Part shown: one piece after another, positions 10,501 through 21,312 of the stretch
Layout: the number at the start of each line of letters is the position of its first letter
Numbering within the stretch: position 1 is the first letter of the stretch
NCBI RefSeq assembly: GCF_026625145.1
Contig: NZ_CP113088.1
Location: forward strand, 3,709,501-3,773,500
Direction: 5' to 3'
Origin: Lacinutrix neustonica
GTDB taxonomy: Bacteria; Bacteroidota; Bacteroidia; Flavobacteriales; Flavobacteriaceae
Length of the DNA: 64,000 bases
Notes under the pieces: model-generated
Seen by the model: only the letters and a program-made list of their open reading frames with translations
What the model was told of the DNA's origin: nothing
Databases searched by the model: none
Position numbers and translations under genes: made by a program

Positions 10501-11460
10501 ACAAGCTTTCCCTTCAAATAAAATCACTCTTTAAAAGTAGAAAAATCAATGTTTTTGCTTTGTTTTTTATTTTAGCATTTGGTATTTTAATTTTATCTAA
10601 ACTCACAGAAGTTTCTACTAATACAGCTAAATTTAAAATCGACTTACAAAATATTCCGAGATGAGACCATACTAATTAATGACACATTAAATCATTTAAA
10701 CTTAACATTAACGACCACAGGGTTTAAGTGGCTAAAATATGCCTTTAAACAACCTAAGGTGACGATTGATTTCAATACAGACGTTCGAAAGATAGATAGC
10801 GTTTATATTTGGTCTAAGACCCATGGGTTCGCAGGCGTTTTGAATCAGTTTAAAAAGGAAAGTAAAATTGTAAGTATTACTCCGGACACTTTGTTTTTTA
10901 AGTTTGACGTCAATGCTGTAAAATACGTGCCTGTAAAAAGTAATATTAATATTCATTATAGTTTAGGTTATGATACTTTAGAAGGGATGAAAATAACACC
11001 AGATTCTATAAAAATCATTGGACCTGCCACCCTATTGTCCCATATCGATGCAATAGAAACTAAAGTTTTGAAATTAGACGATGTTAACAAACCCTTTAGT
11101 GAAACCATTGATTTAAGAACAGACTCTATAAACCCCAAGATTATTATAAAGACTAAAACGGTTTCTATAGGTGCTTTGGTAGAGAAGTTTACTGAGGGTA
11201 CTTTAAACATACCTATTGAAGTGATACATGTACCCCGGAATAAAACGTTGAACTATTTTCCTAAAAGCATGAATGTCTCCTTTTATACTAGTTTAAATGC
11301 TTTTAATACTATTTCAGTTGATGATTTTAAAGTTGTGTGTGACTATAAAGCAATCAATAAAGATAGTAAATACTTAGAACCTGAGCTGGTTAAGATCCCT
11401 GGCAATGTTAAAACGACCCGATTACATCAACAAAAAATTGAATTCATAATTATAGAATGA
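10497..11460 (+). CDS. YbbR-like domain protein (frameshifted)
   Basis: About 321 residues: one N-terminal transmembrane helix (VFALFFILAFGILILSKL), then extracytoplasmic YbbR-like repeats (IKIIGPATLLSHIDAIETK, LNIPIEVIHVP). In Firmicutes YbbR/CdaR proteins regulate a diadenylate cyclase; here the role is unknown, and the location next to coaE is typical of flavobacteria. The frame breaks at 10656-10661 (CCAGA to CCGAGA, +1). Without repair the first 55 residues, including the membrane anchor, are lost. Four-base overlaps link it to the glycosyltransferase before and coaE after. Confidence 0.8.
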
Positions 11461-12050
11461 TTACCGTTGGACTTACAGGAGGAATAGGCAGTGGAAAAAC
11501 GACTGTTGCTAAAATGTTTGAAGCTTTGGGTGTGCCCGTTTACATTGCAGATCATGAAGCGAAAAGACTAATGCATACGTCTCAAGTTATACGAAAAAAA
11601 CTAATCAAACTCTTTGGTGAAAAAGCGTACTTAAATAATGAATTAAACAGGCCGCTTTTAGCAGAAGCGATTTTTAATGATCGAAAGCTGCTACAACAAA
11701 TGAATGCTATAGTGCATCCTAAAGTGAAAGCCCATTTTATAAAATGGAAAGCGAAACAAAAAGCGCCTTATGTTATTAGTGAAGTGGCCATAGTATTTGA
11801 GAATGATACCTATAAAAATTATGATTACATTATTACGGTAACCGCACCGGAACAAGAGAGAATTTCCGGAGTAATAGCACGTGATCACTCCACTAAAGAA
11901 AAAGTTCAAGCCATAATAAATAACCAATGGAAAGATGCCGAAAAAGTTAAACTTTCAGATTATGTGATTAGCAATACCAATATGGAGTCTACAAAAAAAC
12001 AGGTGCTTCAATTACACAACCTACTCTTAAAGAATGCTACTTCAGATTAA
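11457..12050 (+). CDS. coaE: dephospho-CoA kinase
   Basis: Last step of coenzyme A synthesis: ATP-dependent phosphorylation of the 3'-hydroxyl of dephospho-CoA. 197 residues, usual length, with P-loop GGIGSGKTT at residues 8-16, YIADHEAKRL and the lid segment. Intact. Its start overlaps the YbbR-like gene by four bases (ATGA). Confidence 0.95.
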   Translation: MITVGLTGGIGSGKTTVAKMFEALGVPVYIADHEAKRLMHTSQVIRKKLIKLFGEKAYLNNELNRPLLAEAIFNDRKLLQQMNAIVHPKVKAHFIKWKAKQKAPYVISEVAIVFENDTYKNYDYIITVTAPEQERISGVIARDHSTKEKVQAIINNQWKDAEKVKLSDYVISNTNMESTKKQVLQLHNLLLKNATSD

Positions 12051-12120
12051 ATTTTAACATTTTTGTTAATGTAAGGTTAAATGCTCACGCTACTAAATGT
12101 TAAAATCTTAATTTTGAGCG

Positions 12121-13687
12121 ATGAGTAAGAAAGTTTTTTTCGTACTGGTTATTCTAATGAGTTTATCTCTAATAGGTATTATTTTTGTGCAAGCCTATTA
12201 CATTAAAAATTCTATAAGTACCAAAGAAGATCAATTTACATTTAATGTAAAAAAGGCTTTAAATTATGTTGCGGATAATATAGAAGATGAAGATTTTAAA
12301 GATCACGCCTTAAAGTTGAAGCGGGAAATAGAGTCTCGGTAAAGTTATTAAGATTGATACCACTGCGATTTCCAGTTTGTATCTAAGAGAGTACAATAGT
12401 GAAACCAATCAGACATCAACATATAGAAATGGTATTTTTGAAGAAAATTATAAAATATCATCAGCGCTCTTTGACATAGGTTTAGATACCACAAGTATTA
12501 AAAATATTATTAGAGAGAACGAAGCTAAAGTCTATAAATCGGTTTCATTAGATGGTAAATCCGATACGCAGTTAGTAGAGTTAGGAACTATAGGTCGTTT
12601 GGAAGAATTACAGTATGAAGCACATTACGATAATTATGCCTATTTAAATCCCATTCACAAACGGGTGAGCATAGAAAAAATAAATCGGTTATTACGACTT
12701 AAGTTGTTACAAGACGATATTGTTATAGACTATGAATTTGCTATTTATAGTAACGGTTTAGCAACAAAAGTTAAAACCGAAGATTTTGAGTTAAAAGATA
12801 AATCAACCGTTGATGTAGATTTGTTTCAAAATAATAGAGATATCAATAATTATAAACTATTGGTGAATTTTCCTGAAAGAAAACAATTTATTTGGTCTTC
12901 TGTTCTTGGAATGTTAACACTATCATTTGTCTTTACATCCATTATTGTTATTGCTTTTGTTACAGCATTGAGACAAATTATGAAGCAACGTCAAATTTCT
13001 GAAATCAAAACAGATTTCATAAATAATATGACACATGAGTTTAAAACGCCTATTGCAACTATTAATCTTGCCTTAGACTCGATTAAAAATCCAAAAATAA
13101 TTGATGATAAGGAAAAAGTGATGCGCTACTTAAATATGATACGTGAGGAAAATAAACGTATGCATGCGCAAGTAGAAAATGTATTACGAATATCTAAACT
13201 TGAAAAAAACGAATTAAACATTAGTAAAGATAGAGTACGATTACACGACTTAGTTGAAGATGCTATTTCACATGTAGAGTTGATTGTTGAAGACAGGGGA
13301 GGACATATAGAGACTAATTTACAAGCTTTGAAGTCCTCAGTACTCGCTAATGAAACGCATTTCACGAATGTTTTAGTTAATATTCTTGATAATGCTATTA
13401 AGTATTCTCCAGAGCAACCAAAGATTACGGTTGAGACAATAAATGTTGGTAATAATATTGTAGTAAAGATAAAAGATGAAGGATGCGGCATGAATAAGGC
13501 GGTTTCCAAACGTGTGTTTGAAAAATTTTATAGAGAACATACGGGTAATGTGCATAACGTTAAAGGTCATGGGTTAGGCTTGGCGTACGTAAAAAGAATA
13601 GTAGATGACCATCATGGTCACATATCAGTAGAAAGTGAAAAAGACAAGGGAAGTACATTTACAATAACACTTCCATTAATATCATAA
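12121..13687 (+). CDS. sensor histidine kinase (frameshifted)
   Basis: Membrane sensor kinase of about 522 residues. It has an N-terminal transmembrane helix, a periplasmic sensor region of about 230 residues with no recognised domain, and a second helix (LGMLTLSFVFTSIIVIAFVTAL). A HisKA domain with the phospho-acceptor NNMTHEFKTP follows, then an HATPase domain (N box LDNAIKYSP, G1 DEGCGM, G2 GHGLGLAYV). The break at 12334-12339 (TCTGG to TCTCGG, +1) separates the first transmembrane segment from the rest. It is paired with the response regulator 5 bases downstream. The layout resembles the Bacteroidota RprX/RprY pair, but I cannot confirm orthology. Confidence 0.9.
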
Positions 13688-13692
13688 ACATT

Positions 13693-14400
13693 ATGGACGA
13701 ACAACAAAAGAAGATATTATTAGTAGAAGACGATCCAAATTTCGGAACGGTTTTAAAAGATTATTTGATGATGAATGACTATGAAGTCGTGCATGCTAAA
13801 AACGGTATGGAAGGCTTTGAGAAATTCAAAAAAGATGATTACGACTTATGCATCTTAGATGTTATGATGCCCTATAAAGATGGTTTTACTCTTGCAAAGG
13901 AAATAAGAGAGAAAAATGCCGATGTTCCCATTATTTTCTTAACGGCAAAAGCCATGAAAGAAGATGTATTAAAAGGCTATAAAGTAGGGGCAGATGACTA
14001 TTTAAATAAACCATTTGATAGTGAAGTGTTATTAATGAAAATTAAAGCAATTATGCAACGTAAAGCAACAGAAACTGTTGCAGACAGCAAGCAATTCGAA
14101 TTTAAAATTGGAGGGTTTGACTTAAATTCTAAACTTCGTTTTTTAACTTATAAAGGAGGAGAGCCAACGAAATTATCTCCAAAAGAAAACGAATTGTTAC
14201 GCTTGTTAGCTTTACACGAAAATGACTTAATGCCTAGAGAACTAGCATTGACGAAAATATGGAGGGACGATAATTACTTCACCTCTAGAAGTATGGATGT
14301 TTACATCGCTAAATTAAGAAAGTACCTTAAGGTTGATGATAAGGTAGAAATCCTTAACATTCACGGTGAAGGGTTTAGGTTAGTGGTAAGCCCTGAATAA
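13693..14400 (+). CDS. OmpR-family response regulator
   Basis: 235 residues: a receiver domain (acidic pocket EDD, phosphorylation Asp in ILDVMMPYKDG, Thr in PIIFLTAK, Lys in NKPFD) and a winged-helix DNA-binding domain (ELLRLLALHENDLMPRELAL, RSMDVYIAKLRKYL). It is the partner of the preceding kinase. Targets are unknown. Intact, and followed by a terminator. Confidence 0.94.
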   Translation: MDEQQKKILLVEDDPNFGTVLKDYLMMNDYEVVHAKNGMEGFEKFKKDDYDLCILDVMMPYKDGFTLAKEIREKNADVPIIFLTAKAMKEDVLKGYKVGADDYLNKPFDSEVLLMKIKAIMQRKATETVADSKQFEFKIGGFDLNSKLRFLTYKGGEPTKLSPKENELLRLLALHENDLMPRELALTKIWRDDNYFTSRSMDVYIAKLRKYLKVDDKVEILNIHGEGFRLVVSPE

Positions 14401-14423
14401 TAAATTACGTTTAAAATGTTATT

Positions 14424-14452
14424 AAAGCCGCGGTTTCACTGTGGCTTTTTTT
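14424..14452. terminator. hairpin terminator
   Basis: A stem of about 10 bp with two G-U pairs around TTTC, then a T-run, between the response regulator and the convergent DUF2254 gene. Confidence 0.7.
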
Positions 14453-14454
14453 AT

Positions 14455-15744
14455 TTAATATATAGATTTGACGTATTCTAAATCGCGAACATTGGTAATG
14501 GCTTTCTCTGCATCCACAATTAAACTTTCAATTTCATCATTTATAATCTCTAGGTATTTTTTATTGTCAACTTTAACGATGCCTTTTAAATGATACAACA
14601 TAATCAAGAGCTTTTCTACAATAACCACGTCATGTTTGCAATAGGTTCTTAATTCTGCCATCACCTGAAAAATTAAAACTTTGAAATTTACAGTGGCCAC
14701 AGAGACGTAAGGTATGTCGTCTATATACGCCTGGCTTTTATCGTTTTTTTGTATGCGTAGAGAAAATAACTGAGATAAATAATCAATGGCATTTAAAGCT
14801 GTTCCCGGATCATTAATACCAGGAGACATAGCTTTAACAGCGACTTCAGTAATTTGTTTAAAGGCTAAAACGTAGTTGTCTTCAATAAGTTCACTTTTAG
14901 AAAAATCGAAGTGCTCCGTAATTTTTTTAATCGTGTCGTCGTCTAACGCGGTTTCACTTGTGAAAAGGGTGTTTTTCTCTGAAATGAACAAGCCTTTGAT
15001 AACGACAACATCAATTTTAGTGTCTTGTGCTTTCGCGATTTTGGCAATATTTTCTAAAGACACATTTTGCAAATAGCCGGATTTTTCAGAGTTGTATTTG
15101 TGCCAGTTTTTTGTATCAGGAAAATCATCTTCACTATACTTTTCATGATCAATTAAATATAACATTCTACGCTTCGAGATATTAAAAATCTTATCCATAA
15201 TATTATTAATCTGGATTTCCTGAGAAATAGAATGGATAAAATAAATAAAAGCCGCCAGGCAATTCACCATAAAAAGTATAGCAAATAATACAGCAAAGCC
15301 CGGTAGTTGATATTTGTCCCCATTGGGTTCTATGTAAACTAAAATAAAGATGCAATAAAGTATGGTTGCAATATAGAAGCCCAAGATGACTTGATGTCTT
15401 CTGTTACTAATTAGCCCTGGCAATAATCTCGGGGAGAAGTTGCTGGAGGCTTGATTTAACAAGATCATTACCATAGAAAAACTAAAAACCATGATTGATA
15501 TTAAACCTCCAATAAAAGTGGTTAAGAGGCTTCGTGCCGTTTCTGTATTGTTAATAACCAAAGCAGGAAACGTTTCTAAAAGATACTTAGAGATCCCTTT
15601 TTCTTCAAGATAGATCATGATGTATGTGAAAATGAAACCCAACACCGCTAAAAGTGAAGGGTAAAAAGCAATGTTATCTGTTAGTCTGTATAGTTTTCTT
15701 AATAAGAAAAGCCCTTTGTCTTTCATAGCGTTGGTTTTTACCAC
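14455..15744 (-). CDS. DUF2254 family membrane protein
   Basis: 429 residues. Four transmembrane segments in the first 190 residues enclose the family hallmark VMILLNQASSNFSPRLLPG. A soluble C-terminal half contains SPGINDPGTALNAIDYL, also conserved. The family is widespread; its function is unknown. Start: the ATG for MVKTNAMKDK; the internal MKDKGLFLLRK is equally possible. Confidence 0.85.
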   Translation of the reverse strand: MVKTNAMKDKGLFLLRKLYRLTDNIAFYPSLLAVLGFIFTYIMIYLEEKGISKYLLETFPALVINNTETARSLLTTFIGGLISIMVFSFSMVMILLNQASSNFSPRLLPGLISNRRHQVILGFYIATILYCIFILVYIEPNGDKYQLPGFAVLFAILFMVNCLAAFIYFIHSISQEIQINNIMDKIFNISKRRMLYLIDHEKYSEDDFPDTKNWHKYNSEKSGYLQNVSLENIAKIAKAQDTKIDVVVIKGLFISEKNTLFTSETALDDDTIKKITEHFDFSKSELIEDNYVLAFKQITEVAVKAMSPGINDPGTALNAIDYLSQLFSLRIQKNDKSQAYIDDIPYVSVATVNFKVLIFQVMAELRTYCKHDVVIVEKLLIMLYHLKGIVKVDNKKYLEIINDEIESLIVDAEKAITNVRDLEYVKSIY

Positions 15745-15813
15745 CTTAAAGATAAGATAGTTTAGGTATAATATTTTAATCCAAATTTCACTTTATTTGA
15801 TAAAAATGAAAGG

Positions 15814-16729
15814 TTAATCGATATGTTCTTCAATTTTTTCAATAATTTTTTCTATTGAAGAGTTATAATCAAACCAAAAGGTGTTTTCGTTACGTTTAAA
15901 CCATGTGAGTTGACGCTTAGCAAAGCGTCCGGTGTTTTTTTTTATTTCAGAAACGGCGAAATCAAGGGGCCAATCACCATCAAAATAACTGAAGAGCTCT
16001 TTGTAGCCTACAGTGTTTAAAGCATTGAGATCTCTTCTATTGTATAACGATTTAGCTTCTTGTAGTTGGCCTGCTGCCATCATTAAATCAACTCGTTTTT
16101 CAATACGATTATAAATCATTGAGCGCTCTGCCGTTAATCCAACGGTTATTGTTTTAAAAGCTCTATTATTTTTAGCTTTATTTAAAAAGGAAGAATACGG
16201 TAGGTTGGTACCAATGCAAATTTCAAGCGCTCGAATAACCCGTTGTGGATTATTTAATGCTATTGAACTGTAAGCTGCAGGATCTAATTGTTTGAGTTGC
16301 ATCTGAAGGACCTCTAAACCTTTTATTTCTAAATCGAGATTGAGCTGTAGTCTAATGTTTTTATCTACCTTAGGAAAGTAATCTAGGCCTTGGGTTACCG
16401 CGTCAACATATAAGCCGGAACCGCCAACCAAAATAACACTATTATGTTTTTTATGTAGTTGCGTTATTATTTCAAGGGCTTCTTTTTCAAACGTACCCAC
16501 ATTGTATTCCTCTGCAATAGATTTATGTTGAATGAAATGATGTCTTGCTTGAGCTAATTCTTCTCGGCTTGGAGCTGCCGTTCCAATGTGCATTTCTTTA
16601 TAAAATTGTCTCGGAGTCTGCTGAAATTACTTCAGTATTAAAATGTTGGGCCAATTTAATGGCCAAATTGGTTTTCCCAATAGCGGTTGGTCCTACTACA
16701 GATATCAGGTATTTATTAGCCGTATTCAA
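15814..16729 (-). CDS. miaA: tRNA dimethylallyltransferase MiaA (frameshifted, TTG start)
   Basis: Adds dimethylallyl to A37 of tRNAs reading UNN codons, the first step toward ms2i6A. P-loop GPTAIGKT at about residue 12, then [16 protein letters not shown], and a C-terminal [14 protein letters not shown]. The break at 16609-16614 (TCTGG to TCTCGG, +1) cuts off the P-loop. Repair gives about 304 residues, the normal size. The best start is TTG at 16729; no ATG precedes the P-loop in frame. The gene begins 6 bases after the potassium-channel stop, so the two are likely co-transcribed. Confidence 0.93.
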
Positions 16730-16735
16730 AAATAA

Positions 16736-17590
16736 TTATTCTAGATGTAAATTGTGGCCACAGTTATAACAATATTCTGCATGATCTCTGTGGTTTCCAA
16801 CTAAACAATTTTGACAGGATTGTGTATTAAGTTGTGGTTTTTCCGGCTCTTTTTTCTTTTCACGATCACTTGCGCTTCTCGTATACTCGGCAGACACGAT
16901 ACCTGTGGGTACAGCAATAATTCCGTAACCCATGACCATGATAATCGATGCTAAAAATTGACCCAAAGGAGTTTGAGGTGCAATATCTCCAAATCCAACT
17001 GTTGTTAATGTTACAATACACCAATAGACACTTTTAGGAATGTTAGTAAAACCATTCTCTTCACCTTCTATTAAGTACATTAATGTCCCAAAAATGATTG
17101 CCGCAATGATAACGGCAAATAAAAATACCGATATTTTTGCACGACTGGCTTTGATGGCGCTTGCCAATTGGTTAGAGGCGCCTAGGTAACGTGCCAACTT
17201 CAAGATTCTAAAAACACGCAATAAACGTAAGGCTCTCAATGCCACAAGGGCATGAGTTCCCATGAATATTAACGATAAATATTTTGGTATTGTAGATAAG
17301 AAATCGACAATGCCATAAAAACTAAAAATATATTTTAAAGGCTTTTTAACCGTGATTATTCGGGCAATATATTCGAAAGTAAATAGAATGGTGACTATCC
17401 ATTCGCCAAGATTTAACCAATAATGATATCGTGCATCAATCCAGTTAACACTTTCAAGCATCACCAACAGAATACTGGCAAGAATAAAAATTAGAAGTAC
17501 CACATCAAATAATTTACCAACAGGCGTATCTGCCTCATAAATAATTTCATGTAGTTTATTTTTCCAATCTCTGTTTTTATCGCTGTTCAT
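16736..17590 (-). CDS. voltage-gated-type potassium channel with zinc-ribbon tail
   Basis: 284-residue ion transporter. Six transmembrane segments, with an arginine-rich S4 (RALRLLRVFRILKLARYLG) and the potassium selectivity filter TLTTVGFGD before S6. After about residue 235 the tail is polar and ends in a CxxC-x13-CxxC zinc ribbon (SCQNC ... CYNCGHNL), which is cytoplasmic. The tail may bind metal and gate or assemble the channel; this is inference. Intact. Confidence 0.87.
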   Translation of the reverse strand: MNSDKNRDWKNKLHEIIYEADTPVGKLFDVVLLIFILASILLVMLESVNWIDARYHYWLNLGEWIVTILFTFEYIARIITVKKPLKYIFSFYGIVDFLSTIPKYLSLIFMGTHALVALRALRLLRVFRILKLARYLGASNQLASAIKASRAKISVFLFAVIIAAIIFGTLMYLIEGEENGFTNIPKSVYWCIVTLTTVGFGDIAPQTPLGQFLASIIMVMGYGIIAVPTGIVSAEYTRSASDREKKKEPEKPQLNTQSCQNCLVGNHRDHAEYCYNCGHNLHLE

Positions 17591-17618
17591 GCTTTCTAAA
17601 ATACTAAATATAGATAAG

Positions 17619-19582
17619 TTATTTTTTCTTTAATACAATTAATGAGTTTTTTTGTATCTCAACAATTCTATTGAAATACTCTTTTAAGTAAGGATACAAA
17701 TTTGAATTATAAATAGCTTCTGTAAAATCAAATTTAAGAAAAACCATTGCATGGTCTGTGTTTTGTGTTGTATTAAAAATTAATGTACCTGTACCGCCTG
17801 GTAATTTGTAAGAGACACTTGATGGAAGTTCAATAATTTCATAAGTATCAGGATCAAAACTCAATTTATATGAATAAAAATAGGTGTCTCGGGTAACCAA
17901 AATCTATAGGATAAGAACGCGTTTGTAGCTTTAGTGGATTATTATCGAAAAAGGTAGACAAAAACGGATTGATATAATATTCATCTTGTATAAGTTCTGT
18001 CTCCAAATCAAAATCAATTTTATCTAAAAACTGGCTGGTACTTTTATTTTCTATAATAACGTCATGACGCTCTATATGAACACCTATAAGAGAAGCTTCG
18101 TAGTTTTTTTTATATTCTAAAGGATTAGTAAAATAACTTGATTTTTTAGATATAGAATGATAGCCACTAGTTTGATAATCTAAATGACCAGAGAACAGAC
18201 CTTCATTATCTAAGTTTAGTTCTATACGGTAGATTTTTGAGGATTTAGCAGTGGGTTTAATATCAACCCAATAGCTTCCATCTTCAAAATCAAGTAGTCT
18301 TCCATATTGATTAAGCGCTCTAAAAGGAACTTGACCAAAAGTTAAATAGGGGTCGGTTGCGTCTAATTGATAGTCCTTACCATCTATAGAGGCCTGAATT
18401 AAAACATAATTAAAGTCGGAAATCACAGGGTATATTTTTGTTGGAAATCCATTATTTCTTGTCGATGCTAATATGGGTGTAACTTCGATATCATGTTCAT
18501 TCAGCAAATTGTAAAGTAAAAAATTAATTTCTGAAACATTTCCAGATTTAGACTTTATAAGATTCTTTATTGAAACATCGTTATAAATGTCATATGTTTC
18601 ATTCCAAGTATAGTTATTTTGAACAAAATTATAGATGGCTTTTGCTTTCTCTAAAGGGTTTTTGAGGTTAGATATTTTAGGACTCAGTACATTTTTTACC
18701 AATGCTCTTTTCTTTAATTGTTTACCAATATTATCATCATATTTGAGTTCTTTATCTGTTGTCTTCCATGATTTTGTAATGTTTGTTACTAACCCATCAA
18801 AGCCTTTAATTGTTTTGAGTTCGTATTCTATGCGAGATAAATAGTTGTCTCCTGGTTGTCATATGATCTTCATCAATAAATGCGGGTATGTCCTTTATCG
18901 CGTATCTCGCTAAAGAACAACCTGCATAAGCGCCATTGCCACCATCTACACATTTCTTTTTTATATCGCTTTCATTTATTATTAATTTTAATTCACCAAC
19001 TAGCTTTATATTATATTCATAATTTGCAGGTATACTCGTCTTGTATTCACTGTAAAGTTTTGGAATGTCTTCTTGAAAACGCCATGATTTGTATTTGTAA
19101 ATGAAAGGAGAGATTACCTTATAGCTGTATGTTATAACAGAGCCTTCTTTTACATTTGGCATAGTAAATTTCACAATGGTATAATTGTCGTTATAACGCT
19201 CTTCGAAAATTTGATCTTTTGTTAGCTTAGTTTGTGTGTTTTCTCCATTATCATTATTGTAAGTGGTTGCTATAATGTCTTCAACACGTTCCTTTTTAGA
19301 ATTATTTTTATAAAGAAAAATAGAAATAGTAGCTTTATCAAATCCCTTTCTATTTAAAATTTTCAGTTTTACTTTTTTATTAAAAATGAGATCAAAGCTA
19401 GTATCTTCAATGTAGCTATTACCGTATTCATATAAAACGACAGCATTGGCGGTACTATCTTTTTCGAAAATTGTAGTTTCCAAATCACCTTTTGTAACGG
19501 CATAGGTATCAGCATTGAATGTGTCTTGACTGAAGCTTAGGTAGGTTAAAAAGAGTGTGATTAGCACAAGGTATGTTTTCAT
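17619..19582 (-). CDS. DUF3857 / transglutaminase-like exported protein (two frame breaks)
   Basis: About 654 residues after repair. A signal peptide (MKTYLVLITLFLTYLSFS) is followed by a DUF3857 beta-rich domain (roughly 30-250), a transglutaminase-like domain (about 280-420) and a C-terminal beta-rich domain. The catalytic region reads KSGNVSEINFLLYNLL where active members have a Cys, and the His position reads FNYVLIQ, so the transglutaminase fold is probably inactive. Breaks: 18849-18855 (CCAGA to CCAGGA, +1) and 17887-17892 (CCAGA to CCGAGA, +1). Found widely in Bacteroidota; role unknown, probably periplasmic. The start overlaps the nuclease stop (TAATG). Confidence 0.8.
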
Positions 19583-20941
19583 TATAATTGTATGATTTTT
19601 AGTCTTTTATTTTTCCGAAGATAACTTTGGATGATATGTTGCGTATCTCTATTGTTTTCTATGGGTGTAATTATAGATTCTAAGATTTTAATATTATTAA
19701 TCCGGTAATTTAAGTTATAAAAACCAAAACCTTTAAACACTCCGTCTTTTATAAGAATTGCACTGCGCTCATCGACTTCTCGACCACGATCTATAATAAG
19801 CATGTTTTGCTTTTGGTAGCTGTATTTATTGAGGAATTGATTAACCCGGTTATTATATAACTCTGTATTTTCTTCATTCATACAGGCCCCTTCACATTCT
19901 TTTATGTCATATTTAAAACAGCTGCTCCGGGTTTTTTCTAAGCCGGTAAGTTTTAAGCATAAGCCAAATGTTTCTACAGCATGATTTAGAAAATCTTTAC
20001 CACTTTGTCTGTTATTAAATGTGGTGATAGCTTTTCTTCTTCCATCGGCAATTTCAAGATTTAAATTGATGTAACCATTATTATCTACAGAACTATAAAG
20101 TCCATGTGAGAAAATAGCTTTTTTCAAAGTACGGTTGTGTCCGGGTTTGTTGCGTTTTATTTCTTCGCATTCTTTTAAAAGTGCCACTAATTCACTTCCT
20201 GTGGCTTCATACGTTACAGCAGCTACTTGTAATTGAATTTTTTTAGACTTGGTATCGGTACCAGTAAAATGCTGGTTGACACGCTTTTTTATATTTTTAC
20301 TTTTCCCAATATAAATAATAGTGCCATCGGCATTATGAATATAATACACACCAGTAATTGATGGGGTTTCGGCAATAATATCAACGAGTTTGGGTTCTAA
20401 ATGAAGCTTCGGGGTTTTTCTTATGGATTCCTGAATGATACTTTTACCGGTGTCTTTAGAAAGTAATAACTTAAAAAGCTTTACCGTTGCTAATGCGTCA
20501 CCAGAGGCACGATGCCTATCGGTCACAGGAATGCCTAGTGAGCGCACTAACTTCCCCAAGCTATAGGAGGGTAAATCGGAATTAAGGCTTTTGAAAGTTC
20601 GACAGTACACAAGGTTTCCTTTTCAAATTCAAAGCCTAAACGTTTAAACTCGGTACGTAGAATGCGGTTGTCAAATTGTGCATTGTGAGCGACCAAGATA
20701 CAATCTTCTGTAATTTCAACGATACGTTTGGCGACTTCATAGAATTTTGGTGCATTGCGAAGCATGTGACTATTGATGCCTGTTAAGTTTACTACGAAGG
20801 GTTGAATGTCCCGTTCGGGTTAACCAAACTAATAAACTGATCGACAACTTCATGTCCATCATACTTATAAATTGCAATTTCTGTTATGCCTTCTTCATTA
20901 TACTTACCACCTGTGGTTTCTATGTCTATAATTGCGTAAAT
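19582..20941 (-). CDS. DEDDh exonuclease fused to GIY-YIG nuclease (two frame breaks)
   Basis: About 453 residues. The N-terminal DnaQ-like 3'-5' exonuclease has IDIETTGG (Exo I), VAHNAQFDNRIL (Exo II) and HRASGDALAT (Exo III). The GIY-YIG domain has TGVYYIHNADGTIIYIGKS (residues about 210-280). The C-terminus resembles the UvrC/Cho region with cysteines (CFKYDIKECEGACMNE). The architecture matches proteins annotated as Pol III epsilon-like in Bacteroidota, probably a DNA-repair nuclease. Breaks: 20815-20818 and 20576-20579, both CCAGA to CCGA (-1). The expected MYAIIDIETT start has ATT at 20939-20941 in place of ATG. Confidence 0.83.
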
Positions 20942-21312
20942 ATGCTAAAAAGTTTAAAGTTAATAATTAAAAACTAAAAGTTACTTATTCTATGGTTTCA
21001 TAGTATTTATAGTAAAAACTAAGAACTGAATTAATTTTGCGATTAGTTAAAATATGCGTTTTTACAAGTCTCTTTGTCTAAATGATGGTCAACATATCTG
21101 TAAAGAATGCCATCAATTCCTTTCATTATCGTGTTTTAGAGCCACGCTCATTTTACTAATAAAATCTTTGATTGAGGGGCAAATTTTATTTTTTCTATAT
21201 CTGCAGTTTAAAAAGTAACAATTTTATCTCTCCTTCACGCAAAAGCCCCATTTTTATTCTTTAAACCGAATACTTCCATAACATGGAATTATTTGTTTTT
21301 AGCACTTCACTA
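20942..21312. other. 371-base gene-free stretch
   Basis: AT-rich and with stops in all frames. A 24-codon minus-strand ORF beginning MKGIDGILYRYVDHHLDKE is visible but has no recognisable match, and may be a remnant. I see no hairpin terminator or RNA gene. Confidence 0.4.

Noticed and set aside
2410..10661. CCGG as the affected motif (CCGG to CCGAG)
   Set aside because: This was my first reading. The TCTCGG cases cannot come from CCGG, and many CCGG sites are intact (for example near 2233, 2652, 4122); CCAGA explains all cases.
12109..12116. TAATTTTG promoter box just before the histidine kinase
   Set aside because: It matches TAnnTTTG but lies 4 bases from the ATG, which would place the transcript start inside the gene, and no -33 element is present.
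21056..21127. 24-codon minus-strand ORF starting MKGIDGILYRYVDHH
   Set aside because: Too short and without a match I recognise; noted only as a possible remnant.
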